Of a DNA stretch of 51,927 nucleotides, positions 40,361-51,272 are shown in pieces (position 1 is the first letter of the stretch; each line of letters opens with the position of its first letter). Made by a program: the position numbers and the translations under genes. The notes beneath the pieces are model-generated. The model was not told the origin of the DNA and ran no database searches. It saw only the letters and a program-made list of their open reading frames with translations. Source of the stretch: an uncultured beta proteobacterium (GTDB taxonomy: Bacteria; Pseudomonadota; Gammaproteobacteria; Burkholderiales; Burkholderiaceae); contig CAJASX010000012.1 in NCBI GenBank assembly GCA_903944725.1, positions 1 through 51,927 on the forward strand. Direction: 5' to 3'.

Positions 40361-40579
40361 CTACTTCGCGCGGAAAATAATTCTTGCGCGCGTCAGGTCG
40401 TATGGAGTCATCTCCACCGTCACCTTATCTCCTGGCAGAATGCGGATGTAATGCATGCGCATCTTGCCAGAAATGTGACCCAAAACAACATGCCCGTTTT
40501 CTAACTTCACCCGAAACATCGCATTTGGTAAATTCTCAATAATCTCACCCGCCATCTGAATAACATCATCTTTAGACAT
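40361..40579 (-). CDS. infA: Translation initiation factor IF-1
   Basis: IF-1 blocks the A site during initiation. The 72-residue OB-fold protein starts [20 protein letters not shown] and ends [11 protein letters not shown]. It lies 2 nt after secY and before rpmJ. Some Burkholderiales carry a second infA elsewhere; this is the copy in the ribosomal cluster. Confidence 0.97.
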   Translation of the reverse strand: MSKDDVIQMAGEIIENLPNAMFRVKLENGHVVLGHISGKMRMHYIRILPGDKVTVEMTPYDLTRARIIFRAK

Positions 40580-40581
40580 AA

Positions 40582-41925
40582 TTACAGTGCGGAACCCATC
40601 TTAAAGTTGGCCTTTTTCATTAAAGAGCCATACTGCTGTTGCATTACAAATGATTGCACTTGAGCCATAAAATCCATCGCTACAACTACAATAATTAATA
40701 AGGATGTACCGCCAAAATAAAACGGTACGTTGTATTTCAAAACCAAAAATTCAGGTAACAGACAAACTAAAACCATGTAGATAGCGCCACCCAAGGTAAG
40801 TCGTACTAAAATTTTGTCGATATAGCGAGCAGTTTGTTCGCCTGGACGAATACCAGGCACAAAGGCACCACTTTTCTTTAAATTTTCAGCCGTATCTTTA
40901 CTATTGAATACCAAAGCAGTGTAGAAAAAACAAAAGAAAATAATTGCTCCACCATACAAAATGGTGTAAACCGGCTGTCCTGGCGCTAGGGTGGCAGCCA
41001 AATCTTTTAGACCACGACTAAAGATGTTACTGTTTTCGCCTGAGGTAAACCAACCAGCGATAGTGGCTGGAAATAAAATAATGGATGAGGCAAAAATAGG
41101 GGGGATAACACCCGCCATATTAAGCTTAAGCGGCAAGTGGGATGATTGACCACCATAAACCTTATTGCCAACTTGACGTTTGGCATAATTAACTAAAATA
41201 CGCCGTTGGCCGCGTTCTACAAAAACCACAAAATACGTTACGCCAATCACAATCACCACAATTAAAATTGCCGACAGAATATTCATTGAACCCGTGCGTA
41301 CTAGCTCGAGCAAACTACCTAAGGCGCTGGGAAGTCCTGAAACAATACCGCCGAAAATAATAATCGAGATACCATTCCCGAGGCCGCGCTCTGTAATTTG
41401 TTCGCCAACCCACATTAAAAACATTGTGCCGGTAACTAAAGTTACCACGGTGTTTAAACGAAATATCATGCTTGGATCAATGACTAGCCCAGGCTGGGCC
41501 TCAAGCGCTACAGAAATTCCGAGGGCTTGAAAGGTTGCTAATAGAACAGTGGCATAGCGTGTGTACTGGGTAATTTTTCTTTGACCTGCTGGACCTTCTT
41601 TTTTCATGGCCTCTAGTGAAGGTAGCACAATCGTCATGAGCTGCATGATGATCGATGCCGAAATATAGGGCATGATGCCAAGTGCAAAAACGGTGAAGCG
41701 CGATAAAGCACCACCTGAAAATAAATTGAACATCCCCAAGATGCCATCTTTTTGACCTGCAAATAACTGCGCCAATTGATCGGGATCAATTCCAGGAACT
41801 GGAATGTGTGCCCCAATGCGGTATACCAGTAATGCCAGCAAAAGGAATACCAAGCGACGACGTAAGTCGCCAAACTTGCCGCCTGATTGCGCGATACTGG
41901 AGATGGTAGGAGAAGCAATAGCCAT
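40582..41925 (-). CDS. secY: Protein translocase subunit SecY
   Basis: SecY is the ten-helix channel of the Sec translocon. The protein has about 447 residues, with [20 protein letters not shown], the plug region, [40 protein letters not shown] and [15 protein letters not shown]. The frame is open to 41997, inside rplO, but the family start is the ATG at 41925 ([10 protein letters not shown]), 13 nt after the rplO stop. Confidence 0.97.
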   Translation of the reverse strand: MAIASPTISSIAQSGGKFGDLRRRLVFLLLALLVYRIGAHIPVPGIDPDQLAQLFAGQKDGILGMFNLFSGGALSRFTVFALGIMPYISASIIMQLMTIVLPSLEAMKKEGPAGQRKITQYTRYATVLLATFQALGISVALEAQPGLVIDPSMIFRLNTVVTLVTGTMFLMWVGEQITERGLGNGISIIIFGGIVSGLPSALGSLLELVRTGSMNILSAILIVVIVIGVTYFVVFVERGQRRILVNYAKRQVGNKVYGGQSSHLPLKLNMAGVIPPIFASSIILFPATIAGWFTSGENSNIFSRGLKDLAATLAPGQPVYTILYGGAIIFFCFFYTALVFNSKDTAENLKKSGAFVPGIRPGEQTARYIDKILVRLTLGGAIYMVLVCLLPEFLVLKYNVPFYFGGTSLLIIVVVAMDFMAQVQSFVMQQQYGSLMKKANFKMGSAL

Positions 41926-41938
41926 GGGATTAATAGAA

Positions 41939-42379
41939 TTACACTGCTTCCAAAACTTTACCGCCGGCAGCTTCAATTGCTGCCTTAGCACCAGCACTTG
42001 CTGTTAGGCCTTTTAAAATGACAGCATGCTTAAGCTCACCGGTTTTAATAACTTTTACCGATTGAATTTGTTCACTTGCTAAGCCATGCTGTCTTAACAC
42101 CAAGAGATCAACCTCAGCGACACCCATTTTTTCTAAATCATTGAGGGTAATTTGACCAACGTGACGCCGGGTTAATGACACGAAGCCGCGCTTAGGCAGT
42201 CGACGATACATTGGCATTTGGCCGCCCTCAAAACCAACTTTATGGAAACCGCCTGAGCGTGATTTTTGGCCCTTATGGCCACGACCAGCAGTTTTGCCTA
42301 AGCCAGAACCAATGCCGCGGCCAACTCGACGCCGACTTTTCTTGGCGCCAGCAGCAGGTTTAATTGTATTTAGTTGCAT
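41939..42379 (-). CDS. rplO: 50S ribosomal protein L15
   Basis: L15 is a late-assembly 50S protein. The 146-residue product starts [20 protein letters not shown] and has the Gly/Arg-rich [20 protein letters not shown] extension, then [18 protein letters not shown] and the globular domain. It follows rpmD after 28 nt. Confidence 0.98.
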   Translation of the reverse strand: MQLNTIKPAAGAKKSRRRVGRGIGSGLGKTAGRGHKGQKSRSGGFHKVGFEGGQMPMYRRLPKRGFVSLTRRHVGQITLNDLEKMGVAEVDLLVLRQHGLASEQIQSVKVIKTGELKHAVILKGLTASAGAKAAIEAAGGKVLEAV

Positions 42380-42407
42380 GTTATTTACCTATTTACTTTC
42401 TGATCTT

Positions 42408-42602
42408 TTAGCCGATGACCTTGATCAAATAAGAAACCTTATTCATCATGCCGCGCACCGCAGGAGTATCTTGCAATTCGGACACCGAATTAATGCGGCG
42501 CAATCCTAAACCCCGTACAGTTGCGCGGTGACTTTCGCGTGTACCAACTAAACTGCGCACTAATTGCAATTTAACTTTTGGATTAGTTTGATTTGTTGTC
42601 AT
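42408..42602 (-). CDS. rpmD: 50S ribosomal protein L30
   Basis: A 64-residue L30 with [20 protein letters not shown] and [20 protein letters not shown], ending in [13 protein letters not shown]. Between rpsE and rplO as in the standard spc operon. Confidence 0.97.
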   Translation of the reverse strand: MTTNQTNPKVKLQLVRSLVGTRESHRATVRGLGLRRINSVSELQDTPAVRGMMNKVSYLIKVIG

Positions 42603-42624
42603 TATTAATTCCTATTGAATAAGC

Positions 42625-43143
42625 TTAAGCTAGGATTTCTTCAACTGATTTACCGCGCTTAGCAGCAATTTCTGCAGGGGTGCTCATCTTGCTTAAACCA
42701 TCAATGGTTGCGCGCACCATGTTGTAAGGGTTTGTTGAGCCAATTGATTTGGCAACTACATTGGTTACGCCCATTACATCAAAGATGGCGCGCATTGGAC
42801 CGCCAGCGATAACACCTGTACCTTCTTTAGCGGGAGACATCAACACCCGTGATGCGCCATGTTTGCCAATTACCGAGTGCTGTAATGTGCCTTTACGAAG
42901 GGGCACTTTAATCATTTTGCGACGTGCTTCATCCATGGCCTTTTGAACAGCTACAGGCACTTCTTTTGATTTGCCTTTGCCCATGCCAATACGGCCATCA
43001 CCGTCGCCAACCACCGTGAGCGCAGCAAAGCCAAGAATACGACCGCCTTTAACTACCTTAGTAACCCGATTGACTGCAATCATCTTTTCGCGAAGACCAT
43101 CATCGCGCTCTTCTGATTGCATTTTGGTTTGCATTTTTGCCAT
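42625..43143 (-). CDS. rpsE: 30S ribosomal protein S5
   Basis: S5 takes part in decoding fidelity near the mRNA entry. The 172-residue protein has [40 protein letters not shown], and the C-terminal domain ending in [12 protein letters not shown] longer frame opens at 43161, but the ATG at 43143 (MAKMQTKMQ) has an AGGAAA ribosome site and fits the family. Confidence 0.97.
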   Translation of the reverse strand: MAKMQTKMQSEERDDGLREKMIAVNRVTKVVKGGRILGFAALTVVGDGDGRIGMGKGKSKEVPVAVQKAMDEARRKMIKVPLRKGTLQHSVIGKHGASRVLMSPAKEGTGVIAGGPMRAIFDVMGVTNVVAKSIGSTNPYNMVRATIDGLSKMSTPAEIAAKRGKSVEEILA

Positions 43144-43164
43144 GTTTTTTCCTAAACCCAATAA

Positions 43165-43518
43165 TTAGAACTTGAGACCGGCTTCGCGTGCTGCCTCAGC
43201 CAATGCCTTAATGCGTCCGTGATAACGGTGACCCGAGCGATCAAACGCGACATCGACAATGCCAGCTTTAACTGCACGTTCAGCAATTAGCTTGCCGATT
43301 TTTTGCGCAGCCGCACTATTGCCACCATTTTTAAGCGCTTGACGTAAATCTTTTTCCATCGTTGACGCAGCTGCTAGCACCTTGGTACCACATGGGCTAT
43401 ATACTTGCGCAGAAATATGTGCGTTACTGCGAATCACTGTTAAGCGATTAGCAATCTGCTCTGCAATACGAATGCGCGTTTGGCGTGCTCGTCTTTGTCT
43501 TGATTCGTCTTTATTCAT
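43165..43518 (-). CDS. rplR: 50S ribosomal protein L18
   Basis: L18 binds 5S rRNA. The 117-residue product starts [20 protein letters not shown] and has the conserved [16 protein letters not shown] helix and the C-terminus [20 protein letters not shown]. It follows rplF after 12 nt. Confidence 0.97.
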   Translation of the reverse strand: MNKDESRQRRARQTRIRIAEQIANRLTVIRSNAHISAQVYSPCGTKVLAAASTMEKDLRQALKNGGNSAAAQKIGKLIAERAVKAGIVDVAFDRSGHRYHGRIKALAEAAREAGLKF

Positions 43519-43530
43519 AAATAATCCCGC

Positions 43531-44064
43531 TTACTTCTTCTTAGTTTCTTTCAGATGAACTACTTCGTCGACATAGCGAACGCCTTTGCCTTTATAAGGC
43601 TCAGGTGAACGATAAGCTCGCACTTCAGCAGCGACCTGGCCAACTTGTTGCTTACTGGCACCTTTAATAATGATTTCAGTTTGTGAAGGTGTTTCTGCCT
43701 TTACGCCCTTTGGTAGCTTGTAAATAATATCGTGTGAAAACCCCAATTGCAGCTTCAAAGAATCGCCCTGAGCTTGGGCCCGATAGCCTACGCCTACTAA
43801 ACTCAACTTCCGCTCAAAACCTTGGGTTACTCCAAGCAGCATATTGTTCACCAATGCACGAGTAGTTCCAGACAAGGCGCCCGCTTCAGGCGTGCTATCT
43901 TTTAATTCAACCGTAATAACGCCATCAGCCTGCTGCAAACCAATTGAAGGATGTAAGTTGTGTGTCAAGGTTCCCAGGGGACCTTTCACCGTAACCAAGG
44001 CTTCATTAATATTAATTTCTGCACCTTTAGGCACTGGAATAGGGGATTTTCCGACTCTAGACAT
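43531..44064 (-). CDS. rplF: 50S ribosomal protein L6
   Basis: L6 sits near the factor-binding site of the 50S subunit. The 177-residue protein has two alike domains: [20 protein letters not shown] opens the first, and [20 protein letters not shown] lies at their junction. It ends [20 protein letters not shown] plus a basic tail. Confidence 0.98.
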   Translation of the reverse strand: MSRVGKSPIPVPKGAEININEALVTVKGPLGTLTHNLHPSIGLQQADGVITVELKDSTPEAGALSGTTRALVNNMLLGVTQGFERKLSLVGVGYRAQAQGDSLKLQLGFSHDIIYKLPKGVKAETPSQTEIIIKGASKQQVGQVAAEVRAYRSPEPYKGKGVRYVDEVVHLKETKKK

Positions 44065-44074
44065 CAGGCTCTCC

Positions 44075-44470
44075 TTAGGCGATATAGCAAATAACTTCGC
44101 CGCCGACGCCTGTGGCGCGGGCTTTGCGATCAGTCATTACGCCTTGGGGGGTCGAAATAATAGCCACGCCTAAACCATTCATTACCTCTGGGATATCGTG
44201 GCGACCTTTATAAATTCGCAAGCTAGGTGTTGATACACGGTCAATTCGCTCGATTACTGGACGACCTGCATAATATTTAAGTTCAATTTTTAGCACTGGC
44301 TTAGCTGCTTCACCTTGAATTTCAAAACCATCGATATAGCCTTCGTCTTGCAAGACCCTAGCAATGGAAACTTTAATTTTTGATGACGGCATAGTTACGT
44401 TTGGTTTTTGCACCGCTTGCGCGTTGCGAATCCTTGTTAACATGTCGGCGATTGGATCGCTGATGCTCAT
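44075..44470 (-). CDS. rpsH: 30S ribosomal protein S8
   Basis: S8 binds the central domain of 16S rRNA and represses the spc operon in E. coli. The 131-residue product has [20 protein letters not shown], the [19 protein letters not shown] helix and the C-terminal [23 protein letters not shown]-binding loop. It follows rpsN after 25 nt. Confidence 0.98.
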   Translation of the reverse strand: MSISDPIADMLTRIRNAQAVQKPNVTMPSSKIKVSIARVLQDEGYIDGFEIQGEAAKPVLKIELKYYAGRPVIERIDRVSTPSLRIYKGRHDIPEVMNGLGVAIISTPQGVMTDRKARATGVGGEVICYIA

Positions 44471-44495
44471 AAGTTCTCCTGAATTCTTTCGCCGC

Positions 44496-44801
44496 TTACC
44501 AGCTGGCCTTAGTTAAACCGGGGATTTCGCCACGAAAAGCGATTTCACGAATTTTGCCCCGCGCCAATCCAAACTTACGGAATGTGCCACGTGGTCGACC
44601 GGTTAATGAACAACGATTCCGTTGACGAATCGGGCTTGCATTTCTTGGTAGGGCTTGCAACTTTAAACGTGCCTCATAGCGCTCTTCATCGCTTCTTGAA
44701 GTATCAGCAATGATGGCTTTTAGTTCAGCGCGTTTAACCGCGTATTTTTCAGCACATTTAACGCGCTTTTTTTCGCGCTCAATCAGGGACATTTTTGCCA
44801 C
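44496..44801 (-). CDS. rpsN: 30S ribosomal protein S14 (zinc-free long form)
   Basis: A 101-residue S14 of the C-minus type: no CxxC pairs, with the longer N-terminal half ([20 protein letters not shown]). It has [20 protein letters not shown] and ends IPGLTKASW. It follows rplE after 9 nt. Confidence 0.98.
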   Translation of the reverse strand: MAKMSLIEREKKRVKCAEKYAVKRAELKAIIADTSRSDEERYEARLKLQALPRNASPIRQRNRCSLTGRPRGTFRKFGLARGKIREIAFRGEIPGLTKASW

Positions 44802-44810
44802 GTTAACCTC

Positions 44811-45353
44811 TTAATTGCGGAAAGGAAATTTAAATGCTGCCAAGAGGGCTTTCGCTTCCTCGTCGGTTTTGGCAGTGGTAGTAATGCTTACATTAAGACC
44901 GCGAAGGGAATCAATTTTGTCGTACTCAATTTCAGGAAAAATAATTTGCTCTTTAACGCCAATGTTGTAATTTCCACGCCCGTCAAAAGCTTTGCCAGAT
45001 ATACCGCGGAAATCTCGCACCCGAGGCAAAGCAACAGTAACGAAGCGATCTAAAAACTCGTACATCTTGGCGCCACGTAATGTAACCATTGCGCCAATTG
45101 GGTAGCCTTGGCGAATTTTAAATCCGGCAATCGCCTTACGTGCCTTAGTGACAACTGGTTTTTGGCCGGCAACTTTACTTAAGTCACTTACTGCATTTTC
45201 GATAATTTTTTTATCGTTAACGGCCTCACCTAAACCCATATTGAGCGTAATTTTAGTAACACGTGGCACCTGCATAACCGACTTGTAGCCAAATTTCGCC
45301 ATTAAGTCGGCAACCACTTTTCCTTTGTAATGTTCTTGAAAACGGGTACTCAT
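44811..45353 (-). CDS. rplE: 50S ribosomal protein L5
   Basis: L5 binds 5S rRNA in the central protuberance. The 180-residue protein has the [20 protein letters not shown] stretch, [20 protein letters not shown], and the C-terminus [20 protein letters not shown]. It follows rplX after 16 nt. Confidence 0.98.
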   Translation of the reverse strand: MSTRFQEHYKGKVVADLMAKFGYKSVMQVPRVTKITLNMGLGEAVNDKKIIENAVSDLSKVAGQKPVVTKARKAIAGFKIRQGYPIGAMVTLRGAKMYEFLDRFVTVALPRVRDFRGISGKAFDGRGNYNIGVKEQIIFPEIEYDKIDSLRGLNVSITTTAKTDEEAKALLAAFKFPFRN

Positions 45354-45369
45354 ATTTTTTCCAAATTCC

Positions 45370-45678
45370 TTATGTGCTTAAGCTAGTGCCAGTGGTTTTC
45401 AAATAGCGTATTTTTTTACCGTCAAGTAACTTAATTCCCACTCTCGATGCTTTGCCATTGGCATCGGCCAAGGCAACATTGGAGATGTGAATTGGCATGA
45501 CCTTATCAATCATTCCGCCAGTAACTCCAGAAGCAGGATTAGGTTTAGTGGCTTTTTTATAAATATTGATGCCCTCAACTACAAGCTTATCGGCAAGTAC
45601 GGTAGTCACTGTGCCAGTTTTACCTTTATCGCGACCAGTTAAGACCACCACTGAATCACCTTTACGTATTTTTTTCAT
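45370..45678 (-). CDS. rplX: 50S ribosomal protein L24
   Basis: L24 starts 50S assembly. The 102-residue product opens with the KOW motif ([20 protein letters not shown], then TGTV) and continues [20 protein letters not shown]. It follows rplN after 22 nt. Confidence 0.97.
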   Translation of the reverse strand: MKKIRKGDSVVVLTGRDKGKTGTVTTVLADKLVVEGINIYKKATKPNPASGVTGGMIDKVMPIHISNVALADANGKASRVGIKLLDGKKIRYLKTTGTSLST

Positions 45679-45700
45679 CTCAGCCTCTTAACTCACTGCT

Positions 45701-46069
45701 TTAAATAACTTCTGGAGCAAGTGAAACAATTTTCATAAACTTCTCGGTGCGTAATTCGCGCGTTACTGGTCCGAAAATACGGGTACCAATCGGCTCTAAT
45801 TTGGCATTCAATAACACCGCTGCATTTTCATCAAACTTAATGAGTGAACCATCGGGACGACGTACGCCTTTGGCTGTGCGCACGACCACAGCGTTATAAA
45901 TATCACCTTTTTTTACGCGGCCACGTGGCGCAGCAGACTTAACGCTGACTTTGATGACATCGCCAATATTGGCATAGCGTCGTTTAGACCCCCCCAATAC
46001 TTTGATGCACAACACTTCACTGGCGCCTGTATTGTCGGCAACCTGTAATCTACTTTCGGTCTGAATCAT
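45701..46069 (-). CDS. rplN: 50S ribosomal protein L14
   Basis: L14 contacts the 30S subunit. The 122-residue protein starts [20 protein letters not shown] and ends [17 protein letters not shown]. The frame is open to 46141, but the ATG at 46069 is the family start and has a GGGGA ribosome site. The 218-nt spacer upstream holds a promoter, so this gene probably begins its own transcript (spc part). Confidence 0.98.
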   Translation of the reverse strand: MIQTESRLQVADNTGASEVLCIKVLGGSKRRYANIGDVIKVSVKSAAPRGRVKKGDIYNAVVVRTAKGVRRPDGSLIKFDENAAVLLNAKLEPIGTRIFGPVTRELRTEKFMKIVSLAPEVI

Positions 46070-46189
46070 TTTTAATCCCCAACTTATTAGCCAACGGCAA
46101 ACAGTCTTGGTTCCGTCTAAGGGCTTTGGCAGAACAGCCAAAACCCGGAATTAATGAAAATACAATCTCGTTTACTGCCTTATTTACTG

Positions 46190-46203
46190 CGTTGTTTACA
46201 ACG
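46190..46203 (-). other. Small hairpin at the 5' end of the predicted rplN transcript
   Basis: CGTTG (46203-46199 on the minus strand) pairs with CAACG (46194-46190) around a 4-nt loop, beginning about 5-7 nt after the predicted transcription start. Just downstream, TTTACTGC occurs twice on the plus strand (46171-46178 and 46183-46190). A 5' stem may protect the RNA, but this is inference. Confidence 0.4.
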
Positions 46204-46214
46204 AAAAGCCCATG

Positions 46215-46243
46215 ATTCTATAACGAATAGTGGGGTCTGGCAA
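46215..46243 (-). promoter_or_regulatory. Sigma-70 promoter upstream of rplN
   Basis: On the minus strand TTGCCA (46243-46238), a 17-nt spacer and TAGAAT (46220-46215) give five of six matches in each hexamer. Transcription would start near 46208-46210, leaving a leader of about 140 nt before the rplN ATG at 46069. The bases from the -10 onward (TAGAATCATGGGCTTTTC) recur at the rplC promoter. Confidence 0.8.
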
Positions 46244-46287
46244 GTAAATTACTCCAAAACCTCGCAATACCGCTTAAATACAACCAC

Positions 46288-46557
46288 TTAAATGCCTCTT
46301 GATGCCTCTACTAAACGTGTAACTACCCATGATTTGGTACGTGAAATGGGGCGTGATTCAGCTATTTCTACGGTATCGCCCATTTTGTACTGCCCGGCCT
46401 CATCATGCGCATGGTACTTTTTCGAATGGCCTACATACTTACCATATAGGGCGTGTTTTACTTGTCGCTCGACCAAAACAGTGACTGTTTTTTGCATTTT
46501 GTCGCTCACCACCCGCCCAATTAAAGTGCGGCGTAAGGGTGTAGAAGTTTCTGTCAT
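46288..46557 (-). CDS. rpsQ: 30S ribosomal protein S17
   Basis: S17 is a primary 16S rRNA binder. The 89-residue OB-fold protein has [40 protein letters not shown] and [18 protein letters not shown]. It follows rpmC after 9 nt and precedes the 218-nt spacer before rplN. It is thus the last gene of the S10 part. Confidence 0.98.
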   Translation of the reverse strand: MTETSTPLRRTLIGRVVSDKMQKTVTVLVERQVKHALYGKYVGHSKKYHAHDEAGQYKMGDTVEIAESRPISRTKSWVVTRLVEASRGI

Positions 46558-46566
46558 ATGCTCGCC

Positions 46567-46761
46567 TTATTTCTGTACAGTTTTTTGGGTAATAAAAGTC
46601 TTAACACGCGCGATATCGCGTTTAACCTTACCCAATTGACTAGTATTTTGAAGTTGCTGAGTACCCTTTTGCATGCGCAGCTTAAAACTTGCTTTGAGTA
46701 ACTCTGAAAGTTCGCTATTTAAAGCGCCTAGATCTTTAGTTTGTAAGTCTTTATTAGTCAT
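46567..46761 (-). CDS. rpmC: 50S ribosomal protein L29
   Basis: L29 sits at the tunnel exit and contacts SRP and trigger factor. The 64-residue two-helix protein has [20 protein letters not shown] and [16 protein letters not shown]. It lies between rplP and rpsQ in the standard order. Confidence 0.96.
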   Translation of the reverse strand: MTNKDLQTKDLGALNSELSELLKASFKLRMQKGTQQLQNTSQLGKVKRDIARVKTFITQKTVQK

Positions 46762-46776
46762 ATTTATCTATCCTAA

Positions 46777-47190
46777 TTAGCCTAAATGGCGAATTACGAA
46801 GGTAGTTTGTAGTGGTAATTTAGCTGCAGCTAGCTTAAAAGCCTCGCGTGCTAAAGCTTCATCTACGCCATCCATCTCATATAAAACCTTGCCTGGCTGA
46901 ATTTCTGCCACGTAATATTCTGGGTTGCCTTTACCGTTACCCATCCGAACCTCAGCTGGCTTTTGTGAAATAGGCTTATCGGGGAAAATTCGAATCCAAA
47001 TTCGACCGCCACGCTTAATGTGCCGAGTCATGGCACGCCTGGCAGATTCAATTTGGCGAGCAGTCAAACGCCCACGACCCACTGCCTTTAAACCAAAGTC
47101 GCCAAAAGATACCGAGCTACCGCGAGTAGCAACTCCTGTATTGCGGCCTTTTTGCTCTTTGCGAAATTTGCGACGCTTAGGTTGCAACAT
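46777..47190 (-). CDS. rplP: 50S ribosomal protein L16
   Basis: L16 helps shape the A site of the 50S subunit. The 137-residue product starts [20 protein letters not shown] and has [40 protein letters not shown], and [20 protein letters not shown]. It starts 2 nt after the rpsC stop. Confidence 0.98.
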   Translation of the reverse strand: MLQPKRRKFRKEQKGRNTGVATRGSSVSFGDFGLKAVGRGRLTARQIESARRAMTRHIKRGGRIWIRIFPDKPISQKPAEVRMGNGKGNPEYYVAEIQPGKVLYEMDGVDEALAREAFKLAAAKLPLQTTFVIRHLG

Positions 47191-47192
47191 AC

Positions 47193-48071
47193 TTAATCTC
47201 CTGACTTCTTCGTGTCTGCGGCTGGTTTAGCGGCATCTGTAGCGCCCGCTTCAACTGCCTTACGTACCCGCTTAACAACGGGTTTAGTCGTTACTTTTGG
47301 TTTTTCGTCTGGTGCGGCAGTACCCTTATCGCTAGCAGTCGAAGTGCGACGTGCTGTTTTGGGTGGGGCGCGACGGGATTTCTTATCATCACCACTAGGC
47401 TCCATTGATGGTGGGCTAGCAACTGGTGGTGCTTCTGCGCCACGGCCTAATGTATCGCCTTTGTAAACCCAAACCTTTACGCCAATAATGCCGTAAGTGG
47501 TTTCTGCTTCGGAAGTTGCGTAATCAATATCAGCCTTTAAGGTATGCAATGGCACGCGTCCTTCGCGGTACCATTCACGGCGCGCAATCTCTGCACCATT
47601 TAGGCGACCGGAAGACATGATCTTAATGCCTTGAGCACCTAGGCGCATTGCACTTTGCATTGCACGTTTCATCGCACGACGAAACATAATGCGCTTTTCA
47701 AGCTGTTGCGTAATTGAATCTGCAATTAACTGCGCGTCTACTTCAGGCTTACGAATTTCTTCAATATTGACATGCACAGGTACACCCATGCGTTTTTGTA
47801 ATTCACGACGAAGTACTTCAATATCTTCGCCTTTCTTGCCAATAACTACGCCAGGGCGTGAGCTGTAAATAGTGATGCGTGCATTTTTTGCGGGACGCTC
47901 AATAATGACTTTGCTCACCGACGCATTTTTTAGTTTCTTTTTAAGATACAGGCGGACATCAACATCTTCTTTAAGCATCTTAGCAAAATCAGTATTGTTG
48001 GCATACCAACGTGAAGTCCAATTCTTGGTTACCGAGAGTCGGAATCCAGTGGGATTTATTTTTTGGCCCAT
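47193..48071 (-). CDS. rpsC: 30S ribosomal protein S3 with long C-terminal tail
   Basis: S3 forms part of the mRNA entry channel and has helicase activity on mRNA. The 292-residue protein has [20 protein letters not shown], the KH motif [20 protein letters not shown] and [20 protein letters not shown]. The normal core ends at [11 protein letters not shown]. An 80-residue tail (213-292) rich in Lys, Ala, Pro and Thr follows, about 60 residues longer than E. coli S3 in total. Tails exist in other Burkholderiales S3 proteins; this one seems long. Confidence 0.97.
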   Translation of the reverse strand: MGQKINPTGFRLSVTKNWTSRWYANNTDFAKMLKEDVDVRLYLKKKLKNASVSKVIIERPAKNARITIYSSRPGVVIGKKGEDIEVLRRELQKRMGVPVHVNIEEIRKPEVDAQLIADSITQQLEKRIMFRRAMKRAMQSAMRLGAQGIKIMSSGRLNGAEIARREWYREGRVPLHTLKADIDYATSEAETTYGIIGVKVWVYKGDTLGRGAEAPPVASPPSMEPSGDDKKSRRAPPKTARRTSTASDKGTAAPDEKPKVTTKPVVKRVRKAVEAGATDAAKPAADTKKSGD

Positions 48072-48079
48072 AACTTTCC

Positions 48080-48409
48080 TTAGTTACTCAGGGTCACACA
48101 AATGTGACAAGTTTGTTTTTCAATTTGATTACCACGCCCCTTAGCGCGCGCAGTAAAACGTTTTAATGAAGTTGCTTTATCGACAATGATGGTAGCCACT
48201 TTGAGCTCATCAATATCAGCGCCTTTATTGTGCTCGGCATTTGCAATCGCCGATTCAACCACTTTTTTGACAATAAAAGCCGCTTTCTTTGGGCTGAAAT
48301 TTAAAATATGCATAGCGCGAGCAATTGGCAAACCACGAATTTGATCGGCGACCAAACGCGTTTTCTGTGCCGAAATGCGGGCGCTTTTATGAGTTGCTTT
48401 CACTTCCAT
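48080..48409 (-). CDS. rplV: 50S ribosomal protein L22
   Basis: L22 lines the peptide tunnel and is a site of macrolide resistance. The 109-residue product has [20 protein letters not shown] and ALNAEHN-type [20 protein letters not shown], ending with [20 protein letters not shown]. Three ATGs occur in a row (48415, 48412, 48409). The AGGGG ribosome site touches the first, so the third (MEVKATHKS), 6 nt away, is the likely start. Confidence 0.96.
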   Translation of the reverse strand: MEVKATHKSARISAQKTRLVADQIRGLPIARAMHILNFSPKKAAFIVKKVVESAIANAEHNKGADIDELKVATIIVDKATSLKRFTARAKGRGNQIEKQTCHICVTLSN

Positions 48410-48419
48410 CATCATCCCC

Positions 48420-48698
48420 TTACTTCTTCACAACTTTCTTATCGGCCGAGTGACCTTTGAAAGTACGGGTCAAGGCAAACTCACCTAGCTTATGACCCAC
48501 CATGTTTTCTGATACATAGACTGGCACATGCTGACGGCCGTTATGCACGGCTAAGGTCAAGCCAATGAAGTCTGGCAATATAGTTGAACGACGCGACCAA
48601 GTTTTGATCGGCTTTTTATCTTTATTAGCCTGTGCAACTTCAACTTTTTTAACCAAGCTGGCATCACAAAATGGGCCTTTTTTCGCGGAACGTGTCAT
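48420..48698 (-). CDS. rpsS: 30S ribosomal protein S19
   Basis: S19 sits in the 30S head next to S13. The 92-residue protein starts [20 protein letters not shown] and has [40 protein letters not shown] and a basic tail. It follows rplB after 25 nt. Confidence 0.98.
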   Translation of the reverse strand: MTRSAKKGPFCDASLVKKVEVAQANKDKKPIKTWSRRSTILPDFIGLTLAVHNGRQHVPVYVSENMVGHKLGEFALTRTFKGHSADKKVVKK

Positions 48699-48723
48699 GT
48701 ATTTTTCCTTAATCGCTTAGTCA

Positions 48724-49554
48724 TTAACGCTTCTGACGACGTTGAACAATCATTGTCGTCGTGCGCTTATTGCGTCGCGTACGATAACCTTTGGTTGGTG
48801 TTCCCCATGGCGACACAGGCACACGACCTTCGCCGGTCTTACCTTCACCACCACCATGTGGGTGATCAACTGGGTTCATTGCAACACCACGTACAGTGGG
48901 TCGAATTCCGCGCCAGCGGTTTGCGCCAGCCTTACCAATTTGACGCAAGCTGTGTTCTTCGTTACCTACTTCACCAATTGTTGCGCGACACTCAATTAAT
49001 ACTCGGCGAACTTCACCTGAGCGCAAGCGTACTTGGGCATAAACACCTTCTCGTGCCAACAAGACTGCAGAAGCTCCGGCTGAACGAGCAATTTGTGCGC
49101 CCTTACCTGGCAACATTTCAACGCAGTGAATCGTGCTACCAATCGGAATATTGCGAATGGGTAAATTATTACCAGCCTTAATGGCCGCTTCGGAGCCATT
49201 CATAATTTGCTGGCCTACTGTCATACCTTTAGTGGCAATGATGTAACGTCTTTCGCCGTCGGCAAAAAGCAATAAAGCAATATTGGCGCTACGGTTTGGA
49301 TCGTACTCTAAGCGTTCAACTTTTGCTGGCACGCCATCTTTATCGTTACGCTTGAAATCGACCACTCGGTAATGGTGTTTATGACCGCCGCCCTTGTGAC
49401 GAGTAGTAATATGACCATTATTATTACGGCCTGCTTTTTGGAACTGTGGCTCAACTAACGCTGCAAAAGGTTTGCCCTTATGCAGATCAGGATTTACCAC
49501 CTTGACCATTGAACGACGACCTGGTGAGGTCGGTTTTGTTTTCATCAGTGGCAT
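48724..49554 (-). CDS. rplB: 50S ribosomal protein L2
   Basis: L2 is needed for subunit joining and supports the peptidyl-transferase centre. The 276-residue protein starts [20 protein letters not shown] and has [18 protein letters not shown]. The key His lies in [20 protein letters not shown], near the C-terminus. The start lies 2 nt after the rplW stop, with GGAGG in the end of rplW. Confidence 0.98.
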   Translation of the reverse strand: MPLMKTKPTSPGRRSMVKVVNPDLHKGKPFAALVEPQFQKAGRNNNGHITTRHKGGGHKHHYRVVDFKRNDKDGVPAKVERLEYDPNRSANIALLLFADGERRYIIATKGMTVGQQIMNGSEAAIKAGNNLPIRNIPIGSTIHCVEMLPGKGAQIARSAGASAVLLAREGVYAQVRLRSGEVRRVLIECRATIGEVGNEEHSLRQIGKAGANRWRGIRPTVRGVAMNPVDHPHGGGEGKTGEGRVPVSPWGTPTKGYRTRRNKRTTTMIVQRRQKR

Positions 49555-49556
49555 GG

Positions 49557-49871
49557 TTAACTTGCCTCCGCTTCAAAGTTAATTTCTTGACCAGGCTTCA
49601 AATTGACATACGCTTTTTTAGTGTGATCACGACGCCCCTCAAAACGGCCATAGCGCTTGGGCTTGCCTTTTTGATTAACAATTTGTACCGAGTCAACTTG
49701 CACCTTAAAGAGTAATTCCACTGCTTGCTTTACATCTAATTTATTGGCTTCGCGAGCAACTTGAAAAACCACTTGTTCATTTTTATCAGCCACCATGGTT
49801 GCCTTTTCCGAAATAACCGGACCCAGCAAGACTTTCATTAGTTTGTGATCGTTTTTGCGGACTAGATTCAT
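49557..49871 (-). CDS. rplW: 50S ribosomal protein L23
   Basis: L23 docks trigger factor and SRP at the tunnel exit. The 104-residue protein has [40 protein letters not shown] and [20 protein letters not shown]. It overlaps rplD by 4 nt. Confidence 0.97.
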   Translation of the reverse strand: MNLVRKNDHKLMKVLLGPVISEKATMVADKNEQVVFQVAREANKLDVKQAVELLFKVQVDSVQIVNQKGKPKRYGRFEGRRDHTKKAYVNLKPGQEINFEAEAS

Positions 49872-50488
49872 TTCAGCAACTCCTCGATTTTTGCAATCGC
49901 TGCTTTGCTAACCAATACTTTTTGGAATTGCACCAATGCTAATGGGTCAGCGTGCTGTGGCTCCATAACCGCAATTTTGTACAAATTACGTGATGCCAAG
50001 TATAAATTTTCGCTAACTTGGTCAACAATGATAAGCACCGAATCGAGCCCCATCGCTTTCACTTTGTCGGCTAATTGCTTCGTTTTTGGAGCATCTAATT
50101 TAAATTCATCAATCACATTCAGGCGGCCTTCACGGGCTAACTGCGACAAAATGGATTTCATGCCAGCACGATACATTTTCCGATTTACTTTATGGCTGTA
50201 ATTTACCTCTGGTGAATTCGGGAATATCCGACCACCTCCGCGCCACAAGGGCGATGAAGTCATACCCGCACGTGCACGACCCGTGCCTTTTTGGCGCCAA
50301 GGTTTTTTTGTGCTGTGTTTAACTTGTTCGCGGTCTTTTTGCGCACTATTGCCACTGCGGGCATTGGCTTGGTAAGCCACAACTACTTGATGAATCAAGG
50401 CCTCGTTGTACTCGCGCTCAAAAACCTCGGGTGAGGCTTGAATGCCAGCAGCTAATGTGCCGTTATCTTGGAGAAGCTTAATTTCCAT
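49868..50488 (-). CDS. rplD: 50S ribosomal protein L4
   Basis: L4 reaches the tunnel constriction and, in E. coli, represses the S10 operon. The 206-residue product has the tunnel loop [20 protein letters not shown] and [20 protein letters not shown]. The globular domain ends [10 protein letters not shown]. It follows rplC after 10 nt. Confidence 0.98.
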   Translation of the reverse strand: MEIKLLQDNGTLAAGIQASPEVFEREYNEALIHQVVVAYQANARSGNSAQKDREQVKHSTKKPWRQKGTGRARAGMTSSPLWRGGGRIFPNSPEVNYSHKVNRKMYRAGMKSILSQLAREGRLNVIDEFKLDAPKTKQLADKVKAMGLDSVLIIVDQVSENLYLASRNLYKIAVMEPQHADPLALVQFQKVLVSKAAIAKIEELLK

Positions 50489-50498
50489 GGGGCTCTCC

Positions 50499-51152
50499 TT
50501 ATTTTTTCTTCAACGGTGTTTTAACCGCTGGAGTAACAATGACTTTGCCGCCAGGGGCACCAGGAACAGCTCCTTTGACCATAATGAGGCTTCGCTCAGC
50601 ATCAATGCGGGCAATGACTAAATTTTGAGCGGTACGGGTCTCATCACCAAGGTGGCCGGTCATGCGCTTACCTGGAAATACCCGACCTGGATCTTGTGCC
50701 ATACCAATCGAGCCTGGCACGTTATGTGAACGTGAATTACCGTGGCTAGCACGCCCAGATTTAAAGTGGTGACGCTTAATCGTACCAGCGTAACCTTTTC
50801 CAATGGTCACACCTTGCACGTCAACTTTTTGACCAGCAGTGAACGTATCTACCCCGACAACTTGGCCTGGAGCGAACTCGCTTACTTTTGCTGAATCTAG
50901 GGTGAATTCATTAAGACCGTTACCAGCTAAAACACCAGCTTTAGCAAAGTGACCAGCCATGGATTTGGTAACACGGCTTGCTCTACGGGTGCCGTGAGCT
51001 AGCTGAACAGCATCATAGCCATCAGTAGCCAAGGTTTTAACCTGTGCAACTCGGTTATCGCTAACGTCGATAACGGTTACAGGAATTGCTTCCCCTTCAT
51101 CCGTAAAAAGACGGGTCATGCCGACCTTACGGCCGATCAAGCCTAAGCTCAT
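50499..51152 (-). CDS. rplC: 50S ribosomal protein L3
   Basis: L3 is an early-assembly protein reaching the peptidyl-transferase centre. The 217-residue protein starts [20 protein letters not shown] and has [20 protein letters not shown] with the Gln that is usually methylated in [19 protein letters not shown] at 51158 would add two residues, but the ATG at 51152 has GGAG 7 nt upstream. A promoter and a 5' hairpin lie in the spacer before it. Confidence 0.97.
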   Translation of the reverse strand: MSLGLIGRKVGMTRLFTDEGEAIPVTVIDVSDNRVAQVKTLATDGYDAVQLAHGTRRASRVTKSMAGHFAKAGVLAGNGLNEFTLDSAKVSEFAPGQVVGVDTFTAGQKVDVQGVTIGKGYAGTIKRHHFKSGRASHGNSRSHNVPGSIGMAQDPGRVFPGKRMTGHLGDETRTAQNLVIARIDAERSLIMVKGAVPGAPGGKVIVTPAVKTPLKKK

Positions 51153-51272
51153 TTTCAAACTCCACGCCGACTTCGATTGGCCGGCAATAATTTAATAATT
51201 AAGCTATAAAGTAAAAATTACCTTATAGATCAATGACTTATAAATCAAATACAACAAATATGCTGCAAAATT

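Noticed and set aside
48753..49181. 142-codon frame antisense to rplB
   Set aside because: Lies wholly inside a highly conserved gene in another frame, with no ribosome site or recognisable domain.
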